A DNA stretch of 64,000 bases from assembly GCF_003985145.1 (NCBI RefSeq), contig NZ_ML133521.1, positions 930,001 through 994,000 of the forward strand. Direction: 5' to 3'. A model generated the notes under the pieces. The model worked only from the letters and a program-made list of their open reading frames with translations, was not told the DNA's origin and did no database searches. Shown here piece by piece: positions 33,949 to 46,400 of this stretch (position 1 is the stretch's first letter; every line of letters begins with the position of its first letter). Made by a program: the position numbers and the translations under genes. The DNA comes from Rhizobium anhuiense (lineage in GTDB: Bacteria > Pseudomonadota > Alphaproteobacteria > Rhizobiales > Rhizobiaceae).

Positions 33949-34587
33949 ATGAGAAAATTTTTGAAAGCCGATACGAAGTGTGGCCTCCAGACTGTCGCCT
34001 CCGTTCTGATATTCATCGCCTGGGCGAATCCTTCCTTTTCGCAAACTGCTGTTCCTGCCGATCAGGAAGCGGGGCAGGTGCAGGCGCCGGCGATAAAATC
34101 CCAGAAATTCGACGACTGGTATTATCGCTGCTCGGGTTCTGAAGGCACCGAGGCCTGCGAAGTCGCCCAGATCGCGCAAGTCGCCAAAGATGGCGAGAAC
34201 GTCAATGTGCTGACGCTGGCGATCGCAGCTGCGCCGGCCGGGTCCCAAGGCAAGGGCGAGAAGGGCAGGGGCGAGAAGGGCAAGGGCGAGAAAGGCAAGC
34301 CGGGGCTGACGCTGACCGCTCTGCTGCCGCTCAACGTCTTCCTGCCCTCGGGCCTGTCGATCAAGGCCGACGGCAAGCCCGTTGCGAAACTTGACTACCG
34401 CAATTGCAACCAGGCCGGATGCTGGGCGCAGCTGGCGCTGGATACGAAGACGGCGACGGCGCTCAAGAAGGGCTCGACCGCCGAAGGGTTGGTGCGGCTG
34501 ATGAACGGCCAGGACGTCAATATCCGTTTCTCGCTGAAAGGGCTGCAACCGGCCCTCGACGAACTTCAATCCATCGCCGCGAAGTAG
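33949..34587 (+). CDS. IalB-family (invasion-associated locus B) periplasmic protein
   Basis: A 212-residue exported protein. The signal peptide (hydrophobic TVASVLIFIAWANPSFS) is followed by the IalB domain with its DDWYYRCSG opening, paired cysteines (YYRCSGSEGTEACEV; YRNCNQAGCWAQ), and LPLNVFLPSGLSIKADGK. IalB proteins are periplasmic or surface proteins first described in Bartonella invasion; their biochemical role is unclear. An unusual charged insert, GKGEK repeated three times (from residue 101), is encoded by 15-bp tandem repeats. The stop codon lies 12 bp before the CdiB-like gene, so it appears to be the first gene of the secretion operon. Confidence 0.82.
   Translation: MRKFLKADTKCGLQTVASVLIFIAWANPSFSQTAVPADQEAGQVQAPAIKSQKFDDWYYRCSGSEGTEACEVAQIAQVAKDGENVNVLTLAIAAAPAGSQGKGEKGRGEKGKGEKGKPGLTLTALLPLNVFLPSGLSIKADGKPVAKLDYRNCNQAGCWAQLALDTKTATALKKGSTAEGLVRLMNGQDVNIRFSLKGLQPALDELQSIAAK
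34249..34299 (+). repeat. 15-bp tandem repeat in the IalB-like gene
   Basis: GGCAAGGGCGAGAAG (34249-34263), GGCAGGGGCGAGAAG (34264-34278), GGCAAGGGCGAGAAA (34279-34293) and a partial GGCAAG. There are 3.4 copies, each adding Gly-Lys/Arg-Gly-Glu-Lys in frame. Copy number could vary between strains without shifting the frame. Confidence 0.85.
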
Positions 34588-34599
34588 CCGAATTTCAAA

Positions 34600-36321
34600 A
34601 TGACCACTGAAATTCGATACTCCTTGGTCGCTGGCGCCGTCCTGGCGATGGGTGTCGCACCCGCTTACGCGCAGTCGCCTGCCGATGATTTCAACCGCCG
34701 CCAGGAGCAGCAGTCGCAGACGCAGCGGCTGGATGCCCTGCGCCGCGCCACACCGGGTGGCGGTGCGGATACGGAAGACGGCTCTTTGCCGGCCAGCCAG
34801 GCAAATGCGGCCTGTTTCGACATCACTCGCGTCGAGATCGATGGGGCAAATCTGCTATCGGCGCAGGAGATCGGCAAGGTGACGGCGCCTTACGGCAACC
34901 GATGCGTCGGCCTGGCGGAGATCAATGCCGTTCTCAGGGATGTGACGCACCTCTATATCGATCATGGCTATGTGACCTCGCGTGCCTACGTGCCGCAGCA
35001 GGATATCGCCAAGACCAGGGTCCTCCGTCTGCTCGTCGTCGAGGGCACGCTTTCCGACATCTATCTCAATGGCCAGAAAGTGACCGGCAACGGTTCGCTG
35101 GCGACAGCCTTTCCCGGGCTGATCGGCCGGGTCGTCAATATCCGCGATATCGAGCAGGGCCTCGACCAGATGAACCGGCTGCAGGCCAACGACGCCAAGT
35201 CGGCCATGCTGCCCGGCCCCAAGGACGGAACCTCCATCCTGAACATCGAAAACCACCCGCGCCGCCCCTGGCATGTCTCCTTGGGCAACAACAATATGGG
35301 CCAGGAAAGCACCGGCTTTTCCAGAAGTTCGGCATCGCTCGGCTTCGACGATCTGCTTGATATCAACGATCAGTGGTCGTTCTCCTACGAGCATAGCGGT
35401 CCGGACTATCCGTGGAGCAACGACGGAAACGGATATGGCAACAGCTATTCCGGCAATGTCAGCGTCCCCTACGGCTATTCCACGGTTTCGCTGAACGGCT
35501 CCTGGTACCAGTATGAAAGCACGGTCGAAGGAAATTTCTCATCGCTCGATACCTCGGGCAATTCAGGGCAGGCAGGCCTCGGCCTCGATCGCGTCGTCTT
35601 TCGCGACAAGGATTCGATCACGACGGTCCGCAGCAGCCTGACCTACAAGCAGACCAACAACTTTCTGCTCGGCAATCTGATCGAGGTCGGCAGCCGCCGC
35701 TATACGGTCGGCGATATCGGCATTTCCCACTCCCGCCGTATGTTCGGCGGCATTTGGGTGTTCGACGTCAGCTATGACAAAGGGCTCGGTCTCTTCGATG
35801 CCGTGGACCCCGGAGATCCGGGTGCCGGAAATGCAGACCCACGTTTTTCCAAATTCAACGCGACGGTCAGCGTGACGCAGCCATTCCAGGCCGCCGGCCG
35901 GCAGTTCGAACTGACATCGCTGGTCAGCGGTCAATATTCCCCCGACAATCTCCTCGGCGCCGAGCAGATCTCGCTTGGCAGCTACAGCAATGTCCGCGGC
36001 ACCCGCGAAAGCGTGCTCTTCGGCAATAACGGCATGTTCAGCCACAACGAGATCGTCTGGAGAACGGGGTCCAACCAGGGTGGCGGCGCGGCTGCGAAGG
36101 CATTCGGCGAGCTGCGCCCCTATCTCGGCTTCGATTACGGCCACATCTACGCGCAACAGCGCCTCGATATATCAGGCGGCGATCTCGCCAGCTGGACGGC
36201 CGGCATCAGGACCGTCGGCGGCAATCTCAGCGCCGACCTCGGCTATTCCGACATTGTTGCAAGCAGCCTCGACGGGGTCGACGGCGGGCTCTTTTATTTC
36301 AGCGCATCGGCTCATTGGTAA
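34600..36321 (+). CDS. cdiB: Two-partner secretion outer-membrane transporter (ShlB/FhaC/CdiB family)
   Basis: A 573-residue Omp85-superfamily transporter. The signal peptide ends at AYA (22-24). It is followed by a Gln-rich stretch (RRQEQQSQTQRLDAL), POTRA domains (CFDITRVEIDGANLLSAQEIG; VLRLLVVEGTLSDIYLNG), then a C-terminal 16-strand barrel with the loop-6 motif VRGT (465-468), the GFDYGHIY segment, and a terminal aromatic strand ending SAHW. It would export the large CdiA-like protein encoded 1.2 kb downstream. Both genes lie in one co-oriented cluster, but unlike most cdi loci two lipoprotein genes separate them. Confidence 0.92.
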   Translation: MTTEIRYSLVAGAVLAMGVAPAYAQSPADDFNRRQEQQSQTQRLDALRRATPGGGADTEDGSLPASQANAACFDITRVEIDGANLLSAQEIGKVTAPYGNRCVGLAEINAVLRDVTHLYIDHGYVTSRAYVPQQDIAKTRVLRLLVVEGTLSDIYLNGQKVTGNGSLATAFPGLIGRVVNIRDIEQGLDQMNRLQANDAKSAMLPGPKDGTSILNIENHPRRPWHVSLGNNNMGQESTGFSRSSASLGFDDLLDINDQWSFSYEHSGPDYPWSNDGNGYGNSYSGNVSVPYGYSTVSLNGSWYQYESTVEGNFSSLDTSGNSGQAGLGLDRVVFRDKDSITTVRSSLTYKQTNNFLLGNLIEVGSRRYTVGDIGISHSRRMFGGIWVFDVSYDKGLGLFDAVDPGDPGAGNADPRFSKFNATVSVTQPFQAAGRQFELTSLVSGQYSPDNLLGAEQISLGSYSNVRGTRESVLFGNNGMFSHNEIVWRTGSNQGGGAAAKAFGELRPYLGFDYGHIYAQQRLDISGGDLASWTAGIRTVGGNLSADLGYSDIVASSLDGVDGGLFYFSASAHW

Positions 36322-36334
36322 CGAAAGCAGGAAA

Positions 36335-36802
36335 ATGATCATCCGCAGCATCTCGACGAACAAGTCCGTCAAAACCCTTTCAAGATCGACGGCGCTGATC
36401 CTTGCTTTTTCGATGGCGCTTGCCGGCTGTGCCGGACGGGAGGCGCGGCCGGTCGCTTCGACCAACCCGACCGACAGCGCCTTCGATTGCGCCGGCATCA
36501 CCCGTGAATTCGAGGCGAACGAGCGGCAGATCACCTCGACGGTGAAGGAGCGGACCGATGCGCAAGGCAAGAACATCGTTCTTGGGGCGACCGGTGTGCT
36601 CCTGTTTCTGCCGGCGCTGTTTTTCATGGATCCGAAATCGCCTGAGAAGGTCGAGATCGACGCATTGCGCAACAGGAACAATGTCCTGACCAGCATTGCC
36701 AAATCGAAAGGGTGCCCCGCGCCCAAGTCCCAGTTGACCGAGCTCTACAAGCATCTCGACGCCAAGGCCAAGCCTGCATCGTCGTCGGACAACAGGAACT
36801 GA
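36335..36802 (+). CDS. Lipoprotein of the CDI/TPS operon (first)
   Basis: A 155-residue lipoprotein with signal peptide and lipobox LAGC (29-32, lipidated C32). After a short spacer it has a helical part (CAGITREFEANERQITSTVKERTDAQ), one hydrophobic helix (NIVLGATGVLLFLPALFFMD), and a polar tail that resembles small membrane-anchored proteins. AGCAGGAAA precedes ATG 36335, 13 bp after the transporter stop. Burkholderia bcp/CDI loci carry a small lipoprotein gene (bcpO), so an accessory role in toxin delivery or processing is possible. I see no specific motif linking the two. Confidence 0.8.
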   Translation: MIIRSISTNKSVKTLSRSTALILAFSMALAGCAGREARPVASTNPTDSAFDCAGITREFEANERQITSTVKERTDAQGKNIVLGATGVLLFLPALFFMDPKSPEKVEIDALRNRNNVLTSIAKSKGCPAPKSQLTELYKHLDAKAKPASSSDNRN

Positions 36803-36847
36803 ATTCGCTGACATTCGAACCTTATGCCTGAATCCCGGAGCTTCTGT

Positions 36848-37399
36848 ATGCGTATCGTGCGTTTTCTAACCCTTCTGCTTCTGGCGGCGACGCTTGCGTC
36901 CTGCGTCACGACAACCGATCCCCGGCTGATTGCGGCTCTCCAACGAACCTCTGTGCGCGAAATCCGGGTTGAGTTGGCGCCCGACGTCAAGACATTCGGT
37001 TTCGGCGACAAGGCGGACCAGCAGGTGCCGGAGGCGGTTCGCACGCTTCAGGCGACGATGGCGAAGGAATTGATCGGCGTGCCCGGCGGCCCCACGCGCG
37101 GCAGGCTGGTCGTGACGCTGCACGTCTTCGATGTCACCACCAAGCAGGCCCGGATCATCGGCGGCCATGACAGCATGATCGATGGGACCGTGCGGCTGGA
37201 GAACGCCGAAACAGGGCAACTGATCGCCGAAGCGCAAAACATTCATGGCGAAGACCTCTCCATGCGCGGGAGCGGCTACGGCGTGATCGTCGCTGTCGCG
37301 ATCAACGCGGCAACGACGTCAGGGGCGCCTGACATTATGGCGCAGCGCCTGTCCAAGTCCTTTACCCGCAATGTGAAGACCTGGCTCACCCAGAAATAG
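36848..37399 (+). CDS. Lipoprotein of the CDI/TPS operon (second)
   Basis: A 183-residue lipoprotein with lipobox LASC (16-19, C19). The mature part is a single alpha/beta-looking domain (REIRVELAPDVKTFGFGD; RGRLVVTLHVFDVTTKQARIIGGHD; IDGTVRLENAETGQLIAEAQ). It resembles outer-membrane-assembly-type small lipoproteins in form only; I recognise no family. GGAG precedes ATG 36848. It is the gene immediately before the giant exoprotein, 98 bp upstream, and presumably belongs to the same transcript. Confidence 0.78.
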   Translation: MRIVRFLTLLLLAATLASCVTTTDPRLIAALQRTSVREIRVELAPDVKTFGFGDKADQQVPEAVRTLQATMAKELIGVPGGPTRGRLVVTLHVFDVTTKQARIIGGHDSMIDGTVRLENAETGQLIAEAQNIHGEDLSMRGSGYGVIVAVAINAATTSGAPDIMAQRLSKSFTRNVKTWLTQK

Positions 37400-37497
37400 G
37401 CCTGCGATGAGGCTCAGTGCCGCCGCAGTGGCGGCGGCGCCGAGCGACGATTGATATCGAGACACAAAACCAGTTGTGCGTTTGGGAAGACAAAACG

Positions 37498-40400
37498 ATG
37501 CGTGAGAAAACCGGTCCTGGTTCTGAAGCAAGGGGTCTTGGCTGCCGGCTCGGCAGATTTGCCAATCGCTCGCTTGCCGTCGTGCTCAGCGCACTCTTGG
37601 TCTTTCAGCCGATGCTGGCCAATGCCCAATCGGTTTCTGCGAGCACCACGGCGCCCGTCGCCAACCAGCCGGGCGTCGGCACCGCCCCGAACGGCGTGCC
37701 GCTCATCGACATCGTCACCCCGAATGCGAGCGGCCTGTCGCATAACAAATACGACAATTTCAACGTCGGCACACCGGGTCTCATCCTCAACAACTACAAG
37801 GGCGAGGTCGGCACCTCCAATCTCGGCGGCTTGACGCCGGGCAATCCCAATCTCAACACATCAGGTCCCGCATCGGTCATCCTCAACGAGGTCACCAGCG
37901 GCAACCGCTCGGGATTGAACGGCCCGATCGAGGTGTTCGGCGGCCGGGCGGATGTCGTCATCGCCAATCCGAACGGCATCACCTGCGACGGCTGCGGCTT
38001 CATCAACACGCCGCATGCGACACTGACCACGGGCGCGCCTCAAATCGGCGCCGATGGCAAGCTCAACGGCTTTACCGTCAATGGCGGCGACGTCACCATC
38101 GGGCCGAACGGCGGCAATTTCTCCGCCGGGTCTGGCGCCGTCGACCTCTTCGACATCGTTTCTCGGGCGGTCCACGTCAACGGTCCTGTCTATGGCAAGG
38201 ATCTTCGCGTCACGGCTGGCCGCAATCAATTCGATTATGCCACCGGCAACGCCACGGCACTTGCCGCGACATCAGGCACGCCGGAATATGCGATCGACGG
38301 CACAGCACTCGGCGCCATGCAGGCCGACCGCATCAAGATCGTCGTCACCGAAAAGGGTGCCGGTGTGCGCATGAGCGGCAATCTTGCCGCCAACACCAAC
38401 GAGCTGTCACTGTCGGCCGACGGCAAGATCTCGCTCGGCAACGTCTCCGGCCAGCAGGGCGTTTCGATCTCCTCGAAGGCGAAGGTGACGGCCGCCAAGG
38501 TGGCCTCTAAAGCCAAGGTCGCAGCTCAGGCGGGGCAGGGCATCACGCTGGATACGGTCGCCGCCGATGGCGACATCGTGCTGTCAAGCGGCAGCGGGCT
38601 GTTGAGTGTCGGCGGCGAGGTGAACAGCGCCGCCAACGTGCTGATGTCGTCGGCGGCCGGCATTGCCGCCGGCAGCATTACCGCCGGCAATGCGCTCTCT
38701 TTGTCCGCTACGTCGGGCGACATCCAGGTTGTCGGTGCGGTCAAGGGCACCGGCGCGCTCTCCATCACCGCCACATCAGGCGCGATCTCGGCTGCCTCGC
38801 TCGTCAGCAGCAACAATATCGCGCTTTCCGCCGGCGCCGATATCGGCGTCTCCGGCGATATTCTGGCGCAGGGCAACGTCACGGCGTCAGGCCGCTCGAT
38901 CTCGGCCGATACGGTCGTTTCCGGCCTCGACATCGCTGCGACCAATGCGGCAAACGGCAGCACGGTTCTATCAGGCGCGGGTGACATCCAGCTTGCCGCC
39001 AGCGGCGGCGCCGTCGATGTCGAGGCACTCCTGTCGGCCGGCGATACGTCGGTCACATCAGCGGTGCTGACGGCCCAGAGCGTCATCGCGCATGGCGCCA
39101 TTGCGATCAACGCGGCCACAGATGTAAGCGGTCAGATCCTCAGTGCCGGCAACATCGACATCACCGGCTCGGCCATCTCGGCCGACGCCATCATCGCCGG
39201 CATCGACTTTGCGGGAACGGAAGCGGCCGGCGGTAATATCGTGCTGACGCAGAGCGGCGATCTCTCCCTTGTCGCCAGCGGCGACATCGATGCCGGCACC
39301 CTGCTTGCGGCCGGCAATCTCTCGGCTTCCGCCGCCAACCTCAGTGCCGCTGCTATCACCAGTCATGGCGCGATCACGCTTTCCGGCAACACCGACGTCA
39401 CCGGCCAGCTCCTTGGCGCCGGCGATATATCGATCAGCGGCGGCTCGATTGCGGCGGGCACGATCGTCGCCGGCATGGACTTTGCCGCCACCGCCGCCTC
39501 GCCGAGTGGCGCCATCGCCGTCGGCTCGGCCGGCGACTTGACGCTTGATGCCGGTAGCAGCGGGAGCGTCGATATCGACACGCTGCTTGCCGCAGGCGCG
39601 CTCCTCGTCGATGCCGGCCGTTTCCAGGCCGACAATGTCAGCGGTCACGGTGCCGTTGCCATCAACGCCGATACATCGGTCACCGGCCAGATCCTTGGCG
39701 CCGGCGACGTCTCGGTCACGGGTCCCGCCATTCAGGCCGGCGCCATCGTCTCCGGCGTCGATTTTGCCGCCACCGCCCAGTCGGCCAATGGCGACATCGC
39801 GCTGGGGCAGGCCGGCGATCTCACGCTCGAGGCGACGGGCACCGACATCAGCGCCGGCAACCTGCTTGCCGCCGGAAGCGTCGATGCCGGAGCAGCGGGT
39901 GATGTCAGCGCCAATGTTGTCGCCCATCAGGATATGACGATCGTTGCCGGCGGCACGATCGACCTTACCGGCCAGTCGCTTGCCGCCGGCAACGCCAGCC
40001 TCTCGGCGCGGGACATCACCGTCGATACTCTCGTTTCCGGCCTCGACTTCGCCGCCACCGCCGCATCCGCCGGCACGCTGAAGCTCCAGCAGACCGGCAG
40101 CATGAACCTTGCCGCAACAAGCGGTTCGATCACCGCCGGCAACGCCCTGCTGAGCAGCGGCGCTCTTTCGGCCAGCGCCAGCCAGAATATTGCCTATAAC
40201 AAGCTCCAGAGCCTCGCCAGCGCTGCGCTCACGGCGTCGGGCGGCCAGATCAGCTACGGCAATCCCACCCGCACTGCCGGCAACCTGACGCTCAGCACGA
40301 CCAATATCGATCTCTCCAATGGCCGGGCGAGCAACCTCGCCGCCGGCGGTACGCTGACGCTCAATGCGGCGAGCGCCAACCTTGCCAACAGCAGCCTCAC

Positions 40401-43400
40401 TCTCGGCGGACTGGCTCTCAATCTCTCCGGCACGGCCGATCTCAGCGGCGCCCGGGTCAATGCCGTCACCAGTGCCGGCGGTTCGGGCGATATCGCCATC
40501 AAGGCGGGCGGTCTTACCACGACGGCCGGCACCGCGCTGCTCGCCGCCAACGACCTGACGTTGACACTGCCGTCGCTGACCAATGCCGGACAATTGGCAG
40601 CCCGCAACGATCTCACATTCAACATTTCCAGCAACTTCACCAACAATGCCACGGGCCTCGCCTATGCCGGCAACGACGCCACCCTCTTCGTCGGCGGCGT
40701 GCTCACCAACAATCAAGGCGCCATCCTCGCCAACCACGACCTTCAGATCGCCGGAGCGGCGGCCGGGCTGAGAAACACGGGCGTCACCAATATTTCCGGC
40801 ATGATCCAGGCCGGAAACGACATGTCGATCCTGACCAGCAACCTGACCAACCAGCGGGCCGCCACACCGCAATGGACCACCGGGACGCTGGTGTCTTCAG
40901 GCGTCGTCAGCGGCTTCACGCTGAATCCCGTCGCCGCCGGCCTGCCTTTCGGCTATCTCGAGACCGCAGACCAGAACATGTACCAACTCTACGCCGGCGT
41001 CGATCCGGCGCTGTGGCAGGATTATGAGCCGCTGCTCTGGTCGAAGGCGACGCTTGCCGACGGCACGACCTATCATGCATGGACCTGGATTTCGGCCGAT
41101 GGACCCGAAAAGGTCGGGCCGATCATCGACTGGATCAGGGACCGGGTGCCGACGGACGCGAACGGCAATCCCGTTGTCGATCCCAACAATCCGTCGCGTT
41201 ATTTCATCGTCGACGAGGTAAATTTCAGCGGCTCGGACGAAAGCACCACCTATACCTGGGATTGGTCGTCCAATCTCAGCCAGTCGGTCTATGAGGACCG
41301 CTTGGTCGGCACGCTCAGCCCGGAAGCGACGATCCGGGCGGGCCGCAACCTTTCGATCGACGCCACGAATCTGACCAATGCCTACAGCTCGATCGAGGCC
41401 GGCGGCAACGCGACGCTGAAGGGCTCGACACTCAACAATACGGGCGTCACGCTCTTTCGCACGACGACGACGACCTGCAACGCGCAGGGCGCGTGCACGG
41501 CCTATGATGCCAATGGCAACGCCAATCCCTCGAAGAACATCGCCAACGGCTCGACGATCGTCAGCTCCGTCCAGGCGATCGGCGGCGTCTCGGCCAACAT
41601 CAAGGCCGGTGGTGCGCTTTCCGTCGATTTCGGCAGCGTCAACAACACGTCCGCAGCCGGCTCGATGGCCGGCGGCGCCAGCGTGGCGGCGACAAGCAAC
41701 CCCGGTGATCCGCTTTCGGCGCTCACCGGTCTGACGGCCGGCGGCGCGTTGTTCAACGTCAACGCGGCGCTCGGCGGCGTCACCGCCAACGGCGGCAGCC
41801 TGCTTGCCGGGCTCGGCAATATTGCCGAGCGCATCCGCGTCGACGGCGCAGCCCTTGCGGCCGCCGCCAAGCCGCAATCGGGCGGCTTCGGCGGCACCAT
41901 ACGCGGACAGATCTTCCTGTTCGAAACCCGCGCCGAATTCCTCGACGTCGGCAAGTTCTACGGCTCCGGCTATTTCATGAACAAAATCGGCTACGTGCCG
42001 GAGACGACGGTTCCGTTCCTGGGTGATGCCTATTTCGAGAACCAACTGATCGACACGCAGTTGCGGCAGCTTGTCGGCGAAGGCCTCGGCAGAAGCACCT
42101 TTATCGCCGGCAATGACGCCATCCAGCAGATGAAGACGCTGCTCGACGAGGGTGCCAACTATGCCAAGGAGCACGGCCTGGCCATCGGCCAAGGGCTCAC
42201 GCCTGAGCAGGCGGCAGCCCTCACCAAGTCGATTGTCCTTTACCAGTGGCAGACCGTCGAGGGCGTGCAGGTGCTCGCGCCCGTCGTCTACGTCGCCGCT
42301 GCCGACCGGCAGAAGCTGACCGGCGCCGGCGCCGTCATGGCGGGCGGCTCGGTCGATATGAATGTCGGCAATCTCGACAATTCCGGCCTGATCGCATCCG
42401 CTGGCGGCCTGACCGTCTCCGGCAGCTCCATCCAGGGCAGCGGCACTTTCCTGTCGCGCGGCGACACGGCGCTCAATGCCACCAACGGCATCACGCTGGC
42501 CGCCCAGACGATGACGATCGGCGGCCAGAACGTCGTCAACACCAATGCCGGTGTGACGGCAGGCGGCAATCTGCAGCTCGCCGGCGGCAGCGGCGATCTG
42601 GCGCTGAAGGGCGTCAAGGTCAATGCCACAGGCAACGCCTCGCTCACCGGCAACAATGTCACGCTGGCTGCAGCCAAGGTCGATAATTCAGGCCAGCAGA
42701 ATGCCACCGGCAGCCAAGTTGCCAGCGGCGCAGCCCTGACGATCAAGGCAACCGACAACGTCAACGTCATCGGCAGCTCCGCCAAAGCGGGCACGACGCT
42801 CGATGTGACCGCCGACAAGGGCTCGGTGGCCGTGGTGGCGACCGATGTCGCCCGCAACAACCAATCCGGCTACACCAGGACCCTCTCCACCGACCAGCAG
42901 CAATCGCAGCTATCCGCCGGCACGAATGCGACGATCAAATCAGGCGACGACATCCTGCTCTCCGGCTCCTCCGTCAAGGCCGGCGGCAATGTCGCGCTCA
43001 GCGCCGACGACGACATCGATATCACCGCCGCGCAGGAGCATTCCGCATCCACCTTCGGCAAGAAGTCCTCCTCGTCGATCACCCATGTCGGCTCGGAGAT
43101 ATCAGCCGGGGGCGACCTCTCGGTGACCGCAGGCAACGGCAGCGGCGATCACGACCTCAACATCGTTGGCAGCAAACTCGCCGCCGACGGCAAGCTCGCT
43201 CTCGATGCCGACGGCGACGTGACGATCGCCGAAGCCACCGACACCGCGACCCTCGACACCAAGCTTAGCACCAAGGGCGGTTCCCTCGGCAAGAGCGAGA
43301 AGACGACCACGCATCTGGAAACGACGACGGCCGTCGGCTCGTCGATTAGCGGCGGCGCAGGCGTAGATCTTCAGTCGGGCAAGGACATGGTCATTTCCGC

Positions 43401-46400
43401 CTCGAAGATCGAAGCCGGCAAGGACGACGGCACCGACCCGGCGGACCTCAACATCAACGCCGGCGGTGACCTGATCATCGCCTCCGGAATGGATACCAGC
43501 GCCAAGGACGACAAGGGCTCGCGTAGCGGCTTCCTGTCGAAAGGCTCATCCAGCCACAAGAGCTACGACGAGACGACGGTCGGCTCGCAGCTGAGCGCCA
43601 GCGGCGATGTCAATCTTGACGCGGGCAAGGCAGCTGTAATCGCCGGTTCAAAGGTCGATGCCGACGGCTCGATCAACGTCGCGGCCGACAGTGTCTCTAT
43701 CATCGGGGCGCAGGAGACGCACGAGCTCGAGGAGCAGCACAAGAAATCCGGCATCGGCGTCGGTTCCGGCGGCGGGTTTATTTCGATCTACGGCAGTCAG
43801 CAGAACAAGGGCGCACAGGCCTCGACGCTGAATGTCGGCTCGGCGCTTTCCGCCGGCGAGGACGTCAACCTGACGGCGCGGGCAACCGACCTGAACATCA
43901 TGGGCTCTTCGGTCGATGCCGAGCGCGACATCAATCTGTCGGCCGCGCGCGACGTCAACATCACACCAGGGGCGGAAAGCTTCTCGCAGTCGGAAGAGGA
44001 GAAGAAGTCCGGCTTCGGCCTGTCCTTCTCCGCTGGCAATGGCGGCTTCTCGGTCGGCATCGGCGCGCAGACGAGCAAGGACAGCTCGGCGCAGCAATCC
44101 GACACCAACGCCACGTCCATGCTCTCGGCCGGCCGCGACCTCAACATCTCCGCCGGCAACAATGTCAACCTGCAGGCCGCCCAGGCCTCGGCCGAGCGCG
44201 ATGTCAACCTGTTCGCCACCAAAGACATCAATCTTCTGTCGGCCAATGACGTCACCAATTATCAGGAGGTGCACGAGAGGACGTTCGCTGGCGTGACGCT
44301 CAGCGTCTCCAGCCAGGTCGGAAGTGCCGCCCAGAGCATCGTGAACTCGGCGGAGCGGCTGTCGGATCCGGGCGGCGTCAATGCGCTGACCAACACTGCG
44401 ATTGCCGGGCTTGGCTTCTATGAGGGACTCAAGGGCCTTAAGGGCGTCTCCGACGACCTCGTCAGCGGTAAGGGCCTGTCCTTTAGCATCGGCCTGAACG
44501 CAGGTGTCAACCATCAGCAGAGCGCGTCCTCGACGACGACGTCTACGCCTGTCGTCACGGATATCCGCGCCGGCCGCTCCATCACCATGGATGCGCAGAA
44601 CGGCTCCATTACGAGCGACGGCGCCCAGATAGCGGCTGGCTATGACAAGTTCGGTCTGCCGACCATCTCCGACGATCCGTTGGCCGGCGACATCATCCTA
44701 TCGGCGAGGAATGGCAACATCAATCTCAATGCCGCCACCGGCGCGTCGGATTCGACGAGTTCGAACAGCTCATGGAGCGCCGGCGTCGGCGTTAATTTTG
44801 GCTGCAACACGAAGATCGGCTGCGATGCCAGTGTCGGCGCCAGCGGCTCTTACGGCAAAGGCGGCTCCGACACCACCGCCGTCACCCACACCAACACCCA
44901 TCTCAACGGCACCGGCGATGTTACCATTCTTACTAACGACCTTGCCCTAAAAGGGGCGACCGTTACGGGCAATTCCGTCGTGGCCAACGTCAGGAATCTG
45001 ACAATCGAGAGCCTGGTTGATAGCGCCACAGCCAATGCCGATCAGCTCAGCCTTTCGGGCCAGATCGGTTTCGGTTCCACCGGCATCTCGGGCGTCACGC
45101 AGAGCGCTAAAGGCGATGCCATAGTCGTCTCGGAGCAATCCGGCATTCATGCCGGCACCGGCGGTCTTTCCATTGACGTGAGCGGTCAGACCTCGCTGGT
45201 TGGCGGCTTGATCACCAGCGAAGCGGTTGAGGGGCGCAATAGCTTCTCCACCGGTACGCTGACGGTCGCCGATATCGATACGCATTCGACCTGGAAGGCC
45301 GACACCTATGGCGGCTCGATCGGCACGAGCGGTCTTTCGCTCGCGCCGCCGGTCAAGGCCGGGGAGACCGAGACCGGCAAGGCTTATTCGGTCATCGGTC
45401 CGAACATTGGCATCATCATCACCGATCCGGAGCACCAGACGCAGGATCTCGGCACGATCCGTCGCGACACAAATAACACCAACACCTCGCTGCCTGGTCT
45501 GCCGGACCTGCAGAACATCCTAATGGATCAATACAAGACCCAAGCCGATCTTCAGGCGGCGCAGAAGACCATGGCGGGATTGGTCGGGGACATTGCATCC
45601 GAATTGTATAAACAAGCCGTCATCAACCACGATCAAGCAGGCATGGATTATTGGAGTGAAGGCGGTCTTGGTCGCGCAGCCCTACATGCGATCGGCGGCG
45701 GCATCCTCGGTGGAGTCAATGGCTGGGAAGGGGCTGTTAAGGCCGCTCTCGGGGGCGCCGCCTCCACGCTGTTCGGTCCGGCGATCGAGCGGCTTGTCAA
45801 CGGCATGCTCAAAGGCACCAAGTACGAAGGAACAGAAGAAGGCGCCGCTCTCGCAAAGCTAATTGGCGCAAGCCTTAGCGCTGCTGTCGGCGGTGTAGCT
45901 GGCGGCGGGGAAGGGGCGGCCTACGGCGCCGCAAACTACCAAAACAACTATCTCAATCATGCCGACAACGACGCTCTTGCCGCCGCGAAAGCCGCATGTG
46001 ACGGGGGCAAGGGTGATCCTAAAGACTGTGGAGAGCAAACGCGACTCGAACAGAAAGACACACAGCAGCAGGCCGCCTATGTCGCTTGCCGAGCAAACGG
46101 CTACAGTGGTTCCGGATGCGTTGCGGTCTTGAGTGACGTGGTTGCATCGCTGTCGAGCTACGCAGGTACAATTTCTTTTTGGGCGTCACAAAACGATCAG
46201 GAAGCCGCCAAGCAACTGCTAAATAACACCGGTGGGGTTGATCAAATCCTGAAAATTCTCGCGCCCAATGGCGTCGAGAATCTGACGGCCGAACAGAAGC
46301 GCGACCTTCCAGCGATTTACGGGCTCTTGGTCACAGATCCCGCCGGCGTTTTGGGTATCCCGTACATGATCCAGCAGGCAAACAATGGCGATCCTGCTGC

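Noticed and set aside
33669..34016. 115-codon minus-strand frame crossing into the IalB-like gene
   Set aside because: It runs antisense over the IalB signal peptide and shows no domain. It remains possible as a foreign small gene, but nothing in the sequence supports it.
38750..40130. Repeats considered as a CRISPR-like or tandem-duplication array
   Set aside because: The units are 270-290 bp, diverged, and in frame within one protein, with no short identical repeats or spacers.
39058..40872. 604-codon minus-strand frame within cdiA
   Set aside because: It arises from the repetitive, GC-rich haemagglutinin repeats. The plus-strand reading gives a proper beta-helix protein, and the minus reading has no start signal or recognisable domain.
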